Source: Persicitalea sp963803495 (GTDB lineage: Bacteria; Bacteroidota; Bacteroidia; Cytophagales; Spirosomataceae). Taken from it: 64,000 bases of DNA. The notes under the pieces are model-generated. The model had not been told where the DNA came from, searched no databases, and saw only the letters and a program-made list of their open reading frames with translations. How positions within the stretch are numbered: position 1 is the stretch's first letter; the number at the start of each line of letters is the position of its first letter. This document shows, piece by piece, positions 18,122 through 28,032 of the stretch. The position numbers were made by a program, and so were the translations under genes. The DNA lies in the NCBI GenBank assembly GCA_963803495.1, contig CAWDMP010000002.1, positions 4,650,001 to 4,714,000 on the forward strand, read 5' to 3'.

Positions 18122-19390
18122 TCAGGGAGCTTTTCGTAATGTTTTGACCAACTCGGCCGGGTCCATCGTGAATAGCTTACCCCAGTGCGGTCGGGCGTTG
18201 TAGGGAGCCAGCTCGCGCTCTACGGTGGGCAGGAGTTTGCTCACGCCGGGCCAATCGGGCTTCCAGGTGAAATGAAGCGCGATGCAGTCCTGCCGGTAGC
18301 ACGGACTCATCCAAAAATTATCGGCCGCGATGGTGCGAATTTCTGAGGTCAGCAGGTACGGCCCCACCTGGTCGCCCAGCCGCGCGATCGCCATGATGGC
18401 ATCCACGGCATGCTGGCGCGGCACAAAGTACTCGGTTTGTAGTTCGTCGCCGCTGCTGGGCGTGAAGCCCATTTTGAAGTGCGGCATCCGCTCGTACCAG
18501 GGGCCGGGTACTCCCATCTGCGGTGTGCAGTTTTCGGCCGAAATCTCAGGGATCGGATGCAGGTTTTTGGTAGCGAGCGTAGCGCCGAGCCATTCCTTCT
18601 GATCCATTTGGGGGGCATCAGCGCGTTGCTTGACCCACACCTCGGCGATGTCCTGGCTTTGCCAGTTGGTGAACAGACTCACGCTGTACCCGCTGGCCTG
18701 GATTTCGTCGAAATGGTCTTTGAGCTGCGCGATCGGCATATTCTGGTACACATGCTGCGTCATCAGGAAAGTCGGCTGAATGTCGAGCGTGATCTTGGTC
18801 AGTACTCCCAGCGCGCCGAGATGTACCACGGCGGCGTTGAAGTCTTCGCCGTCCTGGCCGCGGCTGAGCCGGACTACCTCCCCGTTGGCCGTCACCATCT
18901 CCAGCCCCGATACCGCCGAGGCCAGGTTGCCGTTCTTTTCGCCCGAGCCGTGGGTGGCCGTCGCCGCCGCGCCCGCTACCGAAATATGCGGCAGCGAGGC
19001 CAGATTGTGCAGCGCAAAACCTTTTTCGTGCAAATACGGACTGAGCTCGCCGTACTTGATCCCGGCGTCGACCGTCACGGACTTTCCATCGGGCGCAATG
19101 ACAATATCTTGCGCCGCCTCCACGACCGACACAAAATGGTCGTCGGAATCGGCGATGGTGTTGAAGCAGTGCCGGGTACCCAACGCCTTTACTTTATCAT
19201 ACTTTTTAACTACTTCCTGTACTTCACCCAACGTCTTGGCCTGGGCGAGGGCATCGGTACCGTAGGTAAGGTTGCCCGCCCAGTTTTTGAGCGTTGCAGC
19301 TTTACTTTCGGTAGTACAGCCCGCCAGCGGAGACAAGAATGGAGCAGTCATCAAAGCGGAGGAGAGTTTAAGAAAAGTGCGCTTTTTCAT
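18122..19390 (-). CDS. FAD-linked alditol oxidase / aldonolactone oxidase-like protein
   Basis: 422 residues. The lipoprotein-type leader (MKKRTFLKLSSALMTAPFLS…LAGC) suggests export and lipid anchoring. The FAD-binding domain of the PCMH type follows (KVKALGTRHCFNTIADS, LASLPHISVAGAAATATHGSG, where the His is the usual covalent flavin site region), then a D-arabinono-lactone oxidase-like C-terminal domain ending …ARPHWGKLF. RGTRHCFNxIAD is typical of bacterial alditol (xylitol) oxidases. Substrate is inferred from family only. Confidence 0.87.
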   Translation of the reverse strand: MKKRTFLKLSSALMTAPFLSPLAGCTTESKAATLKNWAGNLTYGTDALAQAKTLGEVQEVVKKYDKVKALGTRHCFNTIADSDDHFVSVVEAAQDIVIAPDGKSVTVDAGIKYGELSPYLHEKGFALHNLASLPHISVAGAAATATHGSGEKNGNLASAVSGLEMVTANGEVVRLSRGQDGEDFNAAVVHLGALGVLTKITLDIQPTFLMTQHVYQNMPIAQLKDHFDEIQASGYSVSLFTNWQSQDIAEVWVKQRADAPQMDQKEWLGATLATKNLHPIPEISAENCTPQMGVPGPWYERMPHFKMGFTPSSGDELQTEYFVPRQHAVDAIMAIARLGDQVGPYLLTSEIRTIAADNFWMSPCYRQDCIALHFTWKPDWPGVSKLLPTVERELAPYNARPHWGKLFTMDPAELVKTLRKAP

Positions 19391-19468
19391 GGAGGAAGGA
19401 TTTGGGCGAAAAAGGGTGTATTCTTAGGAAGAAAATTTGTCTGTAAAACTACTGAAATGCAGTACTTT

Positions 19469-19496
19469 CCCCCGTCCCCCGTCCCCCGTCCCCCGT
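19469..19496. repeat. Tandem CCCCCGT heptamer, 4 copies
   Basis: Four perfect copies of CCCCCGT that end on the stop codon of the amidase gene. Simple-sequence tract in the spacer between the amidase and the alditol oxidase-like gene. Confidence 0.9.
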
Positions 19497-21163
19497 CAAA
19501 GCACTGGGTGCTTTTTGTGAAAGTCCGTCGCATCCTGGTACGCCTTGGCGACGGCCAGTACCTTGTCTTCTCTGAACAGTTGCCCCATGAACGTGATGCT
19601 CGTAGGCGTGTTGCGGCTGGTAAATCCGTTGGGTAGTACCACGCAGGGGTGGCCCGTCAGATTGGTCGTCGAGAGGTTACCACCGCCATAAGACGGCGAA
19701 ACATATACATCGACCTTAGCTTCTTTAAGTACCTCGTACACCTCCTGAATGAGCTTAGTGCGCAGTCGATTGGCCTGCAGGTACTCTACGGCTGGCACAA
19801 AGCGCGCCGAGCGAAATGCATTGGGCCAGGCGTTTTTGGTCTGGCGTACCAGCAAGCCGTCGCGGTTGGAGCGGGTCATATCGTCGAATGCCGCCGCGCC
19901 CTCTACCGAGATGACGGCCGTCATGGCCCCGAGCGGGTAGGAGGGTAGCTCCATCGGTACCAGCTCGGCACCCAGCTTTTTGAGTACTTCCAGCGTCAGC
20001 GAATCGTTGGTTTTATTATAATATTTGGAATCGAAGGCCTTTTGTAAGTACCCGATCCGCGTGCCTTTGAGTGATTTCTGGGGTGCGTAGTTAAAGGGCG
20101 CGTCGATCAGCGTTTTGTCGTAACCGTCGGGGCCCAGAATAGCATTGAACACCAGGGCGCAGTCCTCGACCGTGCGGCAGATGGGCCCGATCTTGTCCAT
20201 GCTCCAACTTAGCGCCATCGCGCCGTGGCGGCTCACGCGGCCGTAGGTCGGGCGCAGTCCGGTAGTACCGCATACCGTCGAGGGCGACACGATGCTGCCC
20301 AGCGTTTCGGTACCGATGGCGAAGGGCAGCAGCCCGGCCGATACCGCCGAAGCCGAACCCGCCGATGATCCGCTCGACCCATCGGCGGTGGCCCAGGGGT
20401 TGCGGGTTTTTTCACCGTACCACACGTCACCCATCGCCAGCGCGCCCATCGTGAGCTTGGCACAAAGTACCGCCCCGGCGGCTTCGAGTTTGGTGATGAC
20501 CGTCGCGTCCATGTCCAGTACCTGGTCTTTGTAGGGCGCCGCGCCCCAGGTAGTCTTATAGCCCTTTTTAGCCAAGAGATCCTTGGCGCCGTACGGAATA
20601 CCGTGTAGTAGTCCGCGGTACTTGCCCGCCTTGATTTCGGCGTCGGCGCGGCGGGCCTGAGTCAGCGCCAGTTCGTCGGTGTAGGTAATCACGCAGTGCA
20701 GTTGCGGATCGTACTTACGAAGCCGGGCCAGGAAAAACTTCGTCAGTTCTTCGGAGGTAATCTGTTGGGAACGTAAAAGCGAGGCCAGTTCCGTGATGCT
20801 GTAAAAGGCCAGGTCATCCCGGTTTTTGGGTAACGAAGCTTTTATCGTCGCGCTGTACTTAAAAGGTCTTTTGATCGAATCGAGCACAAAACCCGTCGGC
20901 AACGGATTGAAATACAGTGCCGGACTCACATCATTGGTGATTGAAACCGCGCGCACGCGTTCGTAGTTTTTGCGTGATTCTTCCAGGTTGCCCAGCATGG
21001 AATCGCGCTCGGCTTCGGTGAAGGACAGGCCGAACAGCTGCGAAGCCTGCTCGACCATGCCCACCGTGATGAGCTCGGGCGCTTTAAGCGTCAAGAACGA
21101 ACCCAGCAGAAAACTACCTACAATCGCCGCTACTGGTAGTAGCCTTTTTGTGAAATTTTGCAT
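19496..21163 (-). CDS. Exported amidase (amidase signature family)
   Basis: 555 residues. N-terminal hydrophobic leader (LLPVAAIVGSFLLGSFLTL) followed by about 110 residues specific to this subfamily, then the amidase-signature domain. Ser-cisSer-Lys machinery: GIPYGAKDLLA (Lys), DGSSGSSAGSASAVSAG (both Ser in the Gly/Ser-rich loop) and GTETLGSIVSPS. GatA itself is shorter and cytosolic, so this is more likely a general amide hydrolase at the envelope. The gene follows the serC-like gene by about 30 nt on the same strand. Confidence 0.9.
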   Translation of the reverse strand: MQNFTKRLLPVAAIVGSFLLGSFLTLKAPELITVGMVEQASQLFGLSFTEAERDSMLGNLEESRKNYERVRAVSITNDVSPALYFNPLPTGFVLDSIKRPFKYSATIKASLPKNRDDLAFYSITELASLLRSQQITSEELTKFFLARLRKYDPQLHCVITYTDELALTQARRADAEIKAGKYRGLLHGIPYGAKDLLAKKGYKTTWGAAPYKDQVLDMDATVITKLEAAGAVLCAKLTMGALAMGDVWYGEKTRNPWATADGSSGSSAGSASAVSAGLLPFAIGTETLGSIVSPSTVCGTTGLRPTYGRVSRHGAMALSWSMDKIGPICRTVEDCALVFNAILGPDGYDKTLIDAPFNYAPQKSLKGTRIGYLQKAFDSKYYNKTNDSLTLEVLKKLGAELVPMELPSYPLGAMTAVISVEGAAAFDDMTRSNRDGLLVRQTKNAWPNAFRSARFVPAVEYLQANRLRTKLIQEVYEVLKEAKVDVYVSPSYGGGNLSTTNLTGHPCVVLPNGFTSRNTPTSITFMGQLFREDKVLAVAKAYQDATDFHKKHPVL

Positions 21164-21175
21164 ACGATTATTAGC

Positions 21176-21211
21176 TTACATGTCTCTTAGTACTTACATG
21201 TCTCTTAGTAC
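21176..21211. repeat. 18-bp tandem duplication over the stop codon of the serC-like gene
   Basis: Two exact copies of an 18-mer (TTACATGTCTCTTAGTAC on the plus strand). On the coding strand each copy encodes Val-Leu-Arg-Asp-Met-stop, so the gene carries a second, silent copy of its last six codons after the stop. Confidence 0.9.
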
Positions 21212-22268
21212 CTTTACCAATTGTTCCGTCTCTGCGATCGAACTCGCCGGAAAATTCGCAATTCTAATTTGTGAATTTTTGAATTCTCCGTAGCCACCCC
21301 CAATCACCATTCCCTTTGCTTTCAACTGGCTGATGACGGCTGCGGAATCGAGTTTCGTATCGGCCACGACCACCGTTTGCGATTGCAGCCGGGTTGTCCT
21401 GATCGAGGCCCCAAAGTTTTCGTGCTTCTTAATTACGTTGTAAAGTAAGCCTGCCTTGTGCTCGGTTTCCTTGCGTAGCTGCGCTACCCCAATGCGGTTG
21501 AAGTCTTCGGCGATTTTTCCCAGCGATATAGATCGCCAGCACGTTGGGCGTGGCGGGGGTTTCGTGTTTTTGGGCAAATTTCCAGAGCGTCGGCAAGTCG
21601 TGGTGCGCGCCGATGGTCAGATTGTCGTACTGTTTGAGGCGCTCGGCTTTGGCGAGGCACTTTTCGTTCACGATCCAAACGCCCAATCCGGCGGGCATAC
21701 CAAAAGCTTTTTGGACGGAGAAAAACGCGGTATCCACCAAGTCATAATCCAGCGCCGGGTAGGGCGCCGACGATACCATGTCCACGGCCAGCAACTTGTC
21801 GGGGTACTTGATTTTGAGCTTGTGAATGTCGCTCACCCGCATCTGCACGCCCGAGCTGGTTTCGTTGTGCGTCACGCACATGATTTCGGCGTACTCGGGT
21901 ACCGCGATTTCGGAAGCCTCGAAGCCCTGGCCCATCGGCTTCTCGAAGCTGTGCGTGTACTTACGCAACGCGTTGGCGTAGTCACGGAATTTTTGCGAAA
22001 ACGAGCCATTCACCAGGTGAAAGCTCTCGTGCTCGACGCAATTCAGCAGAATCCGCTCCCAAATTTCCGAAGCCGAGCCCATAAACATAATCTGGTGCGT
22101 GTCGGGTACCGAAAGCAAGGTCCGCAACTGCTCGACCGTGAACTGATGCAAGTCGCGGTACTGCTGACTGCGGTGCGAAATGGAGCCCAACTGCCGATCC
22201 ATGAAGCTTTTCAGGTGCTTCTCAAACGTAGGGTAAAGGGCCGCCGGGCCGGGAGTGAAGAAGATCAT
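21194..22268 (-). CDS. serC: Class V aminotransferase, probable phosphoserine aminotransferase (frameshifted)
   Basis: PLP enzyme of the class V family. The first frame covers 22268 to about 21527 (MIFFTPGPAALYPTFEKHL, SAPYPALDYDLVDTAFFSVQKAFGMPAGLG with the PLP-lysine in SVQKAFG). The second frame covers about 21530 to 21194 (ISLGKIAEDFNRIG … VLRDM). They join by restoring two bases in an AT run near 21525-21530. The start is 1 nt after the serA stop, so the two are one operon; that context, rather than sequence, is why I call it SerC. It resembles the alanine-glyoxylate-type branch more than classical SerC. Confidence 0.8.
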
Positions 22269-22269
22269 A

Positions 22270-24174
22270 TTAATAAAGCATACGAAACCGAATCGTCCCG
22301 TCCACGGCTTTGAGTTCGCGAATGAATTCTTCGGAGTAGTTTTTTGAAATATCGGCGATTACGTAGCCGATGGTTTCGTTGGTTTTGAGGTATTGACCAG
22401 TGATGTTGATGTCGTGCTTGGCGAAAATGCTGTTCAGCTTGGCCAACACACCGGGTACGTTGGCGTGGACGTGCAGCAGACGGTGCGAGTCGCCTAGCTT
22501 GGGAAGCTGGACTTCGGGAAAGTTGTAGCTCCCATAGCTACTGCCGTTGTTGATGTACTCCAGCAATTTGCTCGGTACGTAGTGGCCGATGTTCTCCTGC
22601 GCTTCTTCGGTACTACCCCCGATGTGGGGCGTCAGAGATGACGTTGTCCAAGCCGATCAGCTCGCTTTCGAAGGCTTCGTTATTGGTTTTGGGTTCCTGG
22701 GAAACACGTCCACGGCGGCCCCGGCGATTTTGCCACTTTTCAGGGCTGCGGCCAGCGCGTCGATCTCGACCACGTGACCACGGGATAGGTTCAGGAAAAT
22801 AACGCCGTCCTTCATTTGGTCGAACTGCATTTTTCCGATGATGTAGGAGTTGTCTTGGCGGCCATCCACGTGCAGGCTCACGACATCGGCGACGGCAAAC
22901 AGATCGGCCATGGAATCGACCTTGCGGGCGTTGCCGATGGCGAGGCGGTCCACCACATCGTAGAAGTATACTTCCATACCCAGTGCCTCGGCCACGACCG
23001 ATAGCTGCGAGCCAATGTTGCCGTAGCCGACCAGCCCGAGCTTTTTGCCCCGGATTTCGTAACTACCACTCGCCGATTTGTCCCACTCGCCCCGGTGCAT
23101 GGAGGTACTTTTGGGGAAAATCTTACGGATGAGCATAATCATTTGTCCGATCGCCAGTTCCACCACCGAGCGGGTATTGGAATAGGGCGCGTTGAACACC
23201 GCCACGCCGCGTTCGGTCGCCGTTTCGAGGTCGATTTGGTTGGTGCCGATGCAGAACGCCCCGATCGCCATCAGGCGGTTGGCGCTTTCAAGTACCTCTT
23301 TGGTCAGGTGCGTTTTGGAGCGGATGCCGATGATCGACACGTCTTTAATGCGCTCGCAAAGTTCGTCCTCGTCCAGCGCGCCTTGCACAAATTCGACGTT
23401 GAATCCTTCGTCCTCGAACGCTTTCCGCGCGGCTGGATGAACGTTCTCAAGCAGCAGTACCTTGATGCGACTCTTAGGGTACGACTGGCTGCGGCTCAGC
23501 TTGTTGTCATACAAAAATTCATCGAGCGAGCCTGATACATGATCGGCTTTCTCGACGACTTTGGGACGGTTGACATTTTCGGTAAAGGCATAGAAGCGAT
23601 TCGCCAGGCCTGACTCGCGGAGTTCGTAATCGGTGTAGCCATCGCCGATCACGTACACGTCGCCGATCAGATTCAGCGTGCGCAATAGCTTGATCTTGCC
23701 GCCATCGCTCGCCAGGACGTTATTTTCGTCCACGCCCACAATGTTGTCCTCGCCGTCGAACAAGAATTCGTTGGCAAAAACGTGGTCGGCGCGCACGCCC
23801 AATTCCGTGACGATGGGTACGATAAATTCCTTGAAACCGCTGCTCACGACATAGATATGGTCGGCGTTGTCGGTGATAAAGGTTTTGTTGCGCAAAAAAG
23901 ACTCCGAAACTTTGGTCTTCAGGTAGTCGATCAGCAAGTCGATGTGCGTGCGGTTGGCCGACAGCAACGCGATGCGGCGGCGGAGTCCTTCGGCAAAGGG
24001 CATTTCACCATTCATGCCCTGATCGGTGAGGTCGCGAATTTGCTGGACGCGCGTATCGCGGTCTTCCTGCCCGGCCAGGGCGATGTGGGCCAATTCGTCC
24101 AGTCCTTCCACTTTGGTGAAGGTACTGTCGAAATCGATGACGATATGGGTGGGATTTAAAGTTTGGGTAGACAT
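22270..24174 (-). CDS. serA: Fused phosphoserine phosphatase-like HAD domain / D-3-phosphoglycerate dehydrogenase / ACT (short frameshifted stretch)
   Basis: About 634 residues. N-terminal HAD domain (about 1-225): IVIDFDSTFTKVEGLDELA (DxDxT nucleophile), VVSSGFKEFI, and VIGDGYTDYELRE with the metal Asp. Then phosphoglycerate dehydrogenase (about 235-555): GAFCIGTNQIDL, GLVGYGNIGSQLS (NAD fold), LSRGHVVEIDAL. Last, a C-terminal ACT domain (HVHANVPGVLAKLNSIFAKH) for serine feedback. Two compensating indels (near 22707 and 22634) shift about 70 nt out of frame; corrected, it reads PEEPKTNNEAFESELIGL. With the aminotransferase behind it, the whole serine pathway may lie in two genes. Confidence 0.9.
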
Positions 24175-24236
24175 GGAGGTGGTTTTGGCGCGGAATCAAG
24201 TACCGCTTGCTTTATGGATGACTGCTACAAAGGGCG

Positions 24237-24244
24237 CAAAATTA
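24237..24244 (-). promoter_or_regulatory. Candidate promoter -7 box for the serine operon
   Basis: TAATTTTG on the minus strand, about 63-70 nt upstream of the serA ATG and overlapping the stop region of the YheT-like gene. Exact match to TAnnTTTG; the -33 element is not clear. Confidence 0.4.
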
Positions 24245-25231
24245 CGAAAGGATGCGGGATTCCCCCGCCAAAAATTCCAATGCCCGTTTCTCCGACCAAT
24301 ATAGTCCGTCCTGCACCGCCCGATCCCGGAACCCGCAGTGCCCGCCCGCTTCGGTCAATTCCAGCCAGACATTCGGCATTTTGGCAATAGCCTCCTGGGG
24401 CAAACTTTCCGCCGGTACCAGCGGATCGTTCAACGCATTGACGATCAGCGTGGGAATGGCGATGGTGTCTACAAAGTACTTGGCGCTGTTTTGGCGATAG
24501 TAGTCATCCGCGCCATCGAAGCCGTGCAGGGCAGCGGTGTATATGTGGTCGAAATCGTAGAACGTTCTGACGCGGGCGTAGGCGGCGACGTCTATTTTTT
24601 CGGGAAATACTTTGGCCTTGGCGTGGACTTTTGGTTTCAATGAGCCCAGAAAACGGTGCAGATACAGCCGGTTCTCGGGCTTTTCGATGGCGCGGCTGCA
24701 CGCTAGCAAATTCATCGGCACGCTGAACACGACGGCTTTTTTCAGTTCGGGATGAATCGTATTTCCGGCTTCGCCCAGGTACTTAAGCGTCATGTTTCCC
24801 CCCAAGCTGAACCCCATCAGGTCGATTTGCCGGTAGCCTTTGGCTAAGGCGTGTTGGATGATGATCTCCAAATCGTCCGTCGCGCCGCTGTGGTAAAACC
24901 GGAGTTGCTTGTTCATTTCGCCGCCGCAGCTACGGTAGTTCCAGGCCAGGCAATCGTAACCCGCGCGGGTCAGCGCCCGCACCATGCCCAGGATGTACTG
25001 CCGCCGACTGTCGCCTTCCAACCCGTGCGACAGGATCACTAGTCCCTCGGTACTTGAAAGCTCGCTTTTAGCCCAATCCAGGTTCAAAAAATCCTCGTCG
25101 GGCGTCACGATCTGCTCGCGGGTGTAGCGGACATCCTTGATTTTTCGAAAAAGGCTGGGGAAAACCGTTTGGAAATGGCCGTTAGGTAGCCAGAAAGGTG
25201 CCTGATGGTCGTCGGTGCGGAGGGTAGGCAT
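24242..25231 (-). CDS. YheT-family alpha/beta hydrolase
   Basis: 329 residues, the family's usual length. Opening PFWLPNGHFQTVFPSLF is diagnostic of the YheT/ABHD1-3 group. Catalytic triad candidates: Ser in DLMGFSLGGNMTLKYLG, Asp in VNALNDPLVP, His in EAGGHCGF; the oxyanion region is LSHGLEGDSRRQY. Probably a cytosolic carboxylesterase; the natural substrate is unknown. Monocistronic between the serine operon and a divergent lipoprotein gene. Confidence 0.92.
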   Translation of the reverse strand: MPTLRTDDHQAPFWLPNGHFQTVFPSLFRKIKDVRYTREQIVTPDEDFLNLDWAKSELSSTEGLVILSHGLEGDSRRQYILGMVRALTRAGYDCLAWNYRSCGGEMNKQLRFYHSGATDDLEIIIQHALAKGYRQIDLMGFSLGGNMTLKYLGEAGNTIHPELKKAVVFSVPMNLLACSRAIEKPENRLYLHRFLGSLKPKVHAKAKVFPEKIDVAAYARVRTFYDFDHIYTAALHGFDGADDYYRQNSAKYFVDTIAIPTLIVNALNDPLVPAESLPQEAIAKMPNVWLELTEAGGHCGFRDRAVQDGLYWSEKRALEFLAGESRILS

Positions 25232-25325
25232 TTCGTTTTTTTACCTTCGGACAAAAAAAATCGGCGGACGGTTCCAACGATTGCGGGCCGATGGGGCTCT
25301 CATCTATAAAAATCAACTTAATAGA

Positions 25326-25739
25326 ATGAAAAATATAGTCTTACTATTTGCTTTCCTATGCTTGTTCAGTTGTGCCAAGAAAGAGAACTCGCCTTATCCA
25401 TCGTTATTGACCGGCAAGTGGCAGCTTTCAGAATTTTGTGTGAGTCCGGGTGACGGCAGTTGCCCCATGCAAGCCGCCACGGTCACCGCGACGCAAACCC
25501 TGGAATTTTTTGACGACGGTACTTTTACCGAAAAAATCCCGCAACGGGCGCAGTTCAGTACGCCCATCGTGAGTGGCGGTACCTACCGACTGCAAGCACC
25601 GGACCGCATTTTTATAAAATTTGAAGACACCGATTCGCATCAGGAAGAGGTGAACTGGCTTTATACGACCAGTGGCAATATGCTTACGATCCGTCCCACA
25701 TGTCGGGAGGGGTGCGCTTTTATCTATAAGAAAATCTAG
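25326..25739 (+). CDS. Small lipoprotein, lipocalin-like
   Basis: 137 residues from the ATG at 25326, chosen because it starts a lipoprotein signal (MKNIVLLFAFLCLFSCAKKE, lipidated Cys at about 16). The mature part has the pattern LTGKWQLSEFCVSPGDGSC … TQTLEFFDDGTFTEK … GTYRLQAPDRIFIKFED … NMLTIRPTCREGCAFIYKK, an antiparallel beta layout like the lipocalin-type domains common in Bacteroidota. Four Cys in the mature part may form two disulfides. Function unknown. The 3' end lies 6 nt from the convergent DUF4174 gene. Confidence 0.75.
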   Translation: MKNIVLLFAFLCLFSCAKKENSPYPSLLTGKWQLSEFCVSPGDGSCPMQAATVTATQTLEFFDDGTFTEKIPQRAQFSTPIVSGGTYRLQAPDRIFIKFEDTDSHQEEVNWLYTTSGNMLTIRPTCREGCAFIYKKI

Positions 25740-25745
25740 CCGGAA

Positions 25746-26168
25746 TTAACGCCCGTCGCGCTTCATCTCGGCCCGGCGCATGGGCATCGCGTCGATGAGG
25801 CCAAAGAATTTATCGGTACCGACGGGTTTGGTCTTGGCGAGTTTCGTACCCCCATCTTTACCGATGAGCCACACGCCAAACTCGCCCAAATCGTGATCGA
25901 AGTGGCGGGCTACGTAGCCTTTGTCTTCCATAGTCAAGTCTTCGCCAATGCATTCGATGATGACCAGATCACGCTCCTGGGTACCTTTCTTTTGCTCGGC
26001 GAGAATTTTTTTCTGGGTTAAAAGGGCTTTGTCGTCGTCCGCAGGAGCGTAGAGTATAATGATGCGATTCTTCCAGGCCAGGGATTCGATTTGTTCGTGG
26101 AGGGGCATTGGTTTCATGGAGGAAAGGAGGAGGGCCGAAAGGAGGAAAGGCAAAAAGACAGCATTCAT
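25746..26168 (-). CDS. DUF4174 exported protein
   Basis: 140 residues. After a short hydrophobic leader (MNAVFLPFLLSALLLSS) comes a thioredoxin-like fold without the CxxC motif: LAWKNRIIILYAPADDDKAL, QERDLVIIECIGED, GVWLIGKDGGTKLAKT and the C-terminal FFGLIDAMPMRRAEM, typical of DUF4174. Role unknown. A second reading frame through 25969-26244 is not credible. Confidence 0.82.
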   Translation of the reverse strand: MNAVFLPFLLSALLLSSMKPMPLHEQIESLAWKNRIIILYAPADDDKALLTQKKILAEQKKGTQERDLVIIECIGEDLTMEDKGYVARHFDHDLGEFGVWLIGKDGGTKLAKTKPVGTDKFFGLIDAMPMRRAEMKRDGR

Positions 26169-26259
26169 GGACAGAAAAATTTATGAGGCCGATACAAACC
26201 AAAACTGTCCAACGTTTTTTTTTTGTGGAAAAGTATCTTTTCAATTTTAAATTAAAGTC

Positions 26260-26481
26260 ATGAAAAAGCTAGTAACATTGATGCTATTGACCGCCGCACT
26301 CGGCTGCCAAAAAGACACTATCGAGGCCGACTGCGTCGAGAAACCCAGTGATGGGCGAGCCTGTACTTATGATTATAGACCCGTGTGTGGATGTAACGGC
26401 AAAACCTACGGCAATGCCTGCGGGGCTGAATCGGTTGGAATCACGAAGTACACGGAGGGCGAATGCAAATCCGACAAGTAG
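26260..26481 (+). CDS. Kazal-type protease-inhibitor lipoprotein
   Basis: 73 residues: lipoprotein signal (MKKLVTLMLLTAALGC) and one Kazal domain. The core CTYDYRPVCGCNGKTYGNAC has the Kazal Cys spacing and the conserved Tyr; six Cys lie in the mature part. In the standard alignment the reactive-site region lies around ACTYDYRPVC. It is probably displayed on the cell surface and inhibits serine proteases of hosts, predators or neighbours. Single gene with a convergent neighbour ending 1 nt away. Confidence 0.87.
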   Translation: MKKLVTLMLLTAALGCQKDTIEADCVEKPSDGRACTYDYRPVCGCNGKTYGNACGAESVGITKYTEGECKSDK

Positions 26482-26482
26482 C

Positions 26483-28028
26483 CTAGTCCAGATCGTTCAC
26501 GATAAAGATATTGACGGGCTTATTACCCGCCTTGCGGTAGGCGTTCATCCAAATCCGGTAGGCATCGCAATCACTTTCGCTCGCACCGCGATTGGTGGTG
26601 TGGCAGCCGCCGCTGTTCGAGTTCGTGTCGACCATACTCGATAGCGTGAAGGCGTCGGTATTGGTGGGTGTGGGGCGCCTTACTTCCTGGCCATCGAGGT
26701 AGTTGGTGATCAGGGTTCTGAAGGCCGCGCTATTTTCTGAAAAGGCAGCAGGATTGAGGTTGAAGAAGGCCACCACGTTGGCACCGTGCTCAAAACTCTC
26801 CCTGACTTGCTGAAACATGGACCCGGGGTCGGTTGTCGGTCCAACGCACTCGGCTTCGTTTACGTAAAACGATTTGCCGGGCAGGTTACTCCTGACTAAA
26901 TCCAGCGCAAAACGGTGGTCGTAAATCAGCGCATCGTTGATCTTGATCCCATCGAGATCGGCGGCGATCTCATTGAAAGAGAAGGTACTTCGCAAAAAAG
27001 AAATCCGATCGTAGACCGAACCGTGGTGACTGATGACCTTAATGGTACTATCCACGCGCGCTACCGCTCCCTTAAAAATCCTGTTGGTCTCTTTGAGCAG
27101 ATAGGTACGATAAAGGTACCAGTCGCGGCCATCCGGCCCGCTGTAAATCGCGCCCGTGCGGGGATTTTTGGGTTGAATGCTGTCGAATTGGCTGTAAGTA
27201 GAAGTCCATTTTTTATTTAAAAGCCCGACATCGCCCAGGTACTTTTCCCTAAGCCATGCGCGGTAATCTTCCACTACGGGTTGTGAATAATCCGAGAAGC
27301 TTCCGAGAACGTCGAGGCCCAGGGGCTTATCGTGGTCCCATTTGTCAGTGCCGAATTCGAGTTCCCCCTCCTGAGCCCGGGTCCAGGTAATATCGACGTA
27401 CAGTAGTTTCTCCTTCGTCTTGAAGGTACTTGTACCGCCTGATGACCTCCCCGGTAAAACTCGCTATGCGGGTTTTGGTCGATGCCGCCGCCAGCGAAGT
27501 CATGACGTGCTGCACATGCAGAGCGGGCTTGCGCAGCATTCCCCCGTATTTTTGGTACACCGCCTCGGCACCATCCATACCTACGCACAGTACCCGTTCT
27601 TCCTGCAACCAGCCGTCGCCGGTTGTCACGCCGTAGCGGCCCGACGCGCTGTGTGATACGCTGTCAAGCGTCGACACATTGATATTGATTCCTACTTTCA
27701 TATCCAGCGACAGGGCGAGGGCGATCTGGTCGTCGTACTGCTTCCACAGATTGTAACCCGGGCCGTTCTCTTGCTTCACCAAACCCGCCGACTGACCGTG
27801 GATACTTCCCCACTGCACCGTCAGCAGCACGGTGTTGAAGCCGAGGCTATGCACGTTTCGAATGTCTTCCAACCCATCGTTCTGGTCGCTCTCGTTGACC
27901 AGGCTGATCGCCAGGTACCGTTGATTATCTTGTGCTTGTGTCTTCATCATACCTGACAAAACGAGTATCGCCAACAGCATGACGGTTCTCAAACTAACCT
28001 GATTGAGTGGAGATGAAAGTCGTGGCAT
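26483..28028 (-). CDS. Secreted TIM-barrel glycoside hydrolase-like protein (frameshifted)
   Basis: About 515 residues in two frames. Frame one (28028 to about 27420): signal peptide (VMLLAILVLSGMMKTQA), then LAISLVNESDQNDGLEDIRN, LGFNTVLLTVQWGSI, MKVGININVS. Frame two (about 27410 to 26483): KLLYVDITWTRAQEGELEFG, VVEDYRAWLREKYLGDVGLLNKKW, a stretch typical of GH42-type beta-galactosidase-like barrels, then SFYVNEAECV. One indel near 27410-27425 joins them. Its start lies 4 nt after the MBOAT stop, so it is the last gene of the glycan operon. The catalytic acids could not be assigned with certainty; it may be a glycan-processing enzyme. Confidence 0.7.
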
Positions 28029-28032
28029 TACC

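Noticed and set aside
18479..19636. Long open frame on the plus strand across the alditol oxidase-like gene
   Set aside because: Antisense shadow; the minus-strand gene has a signal peptide and a complete FAD-binding domain.
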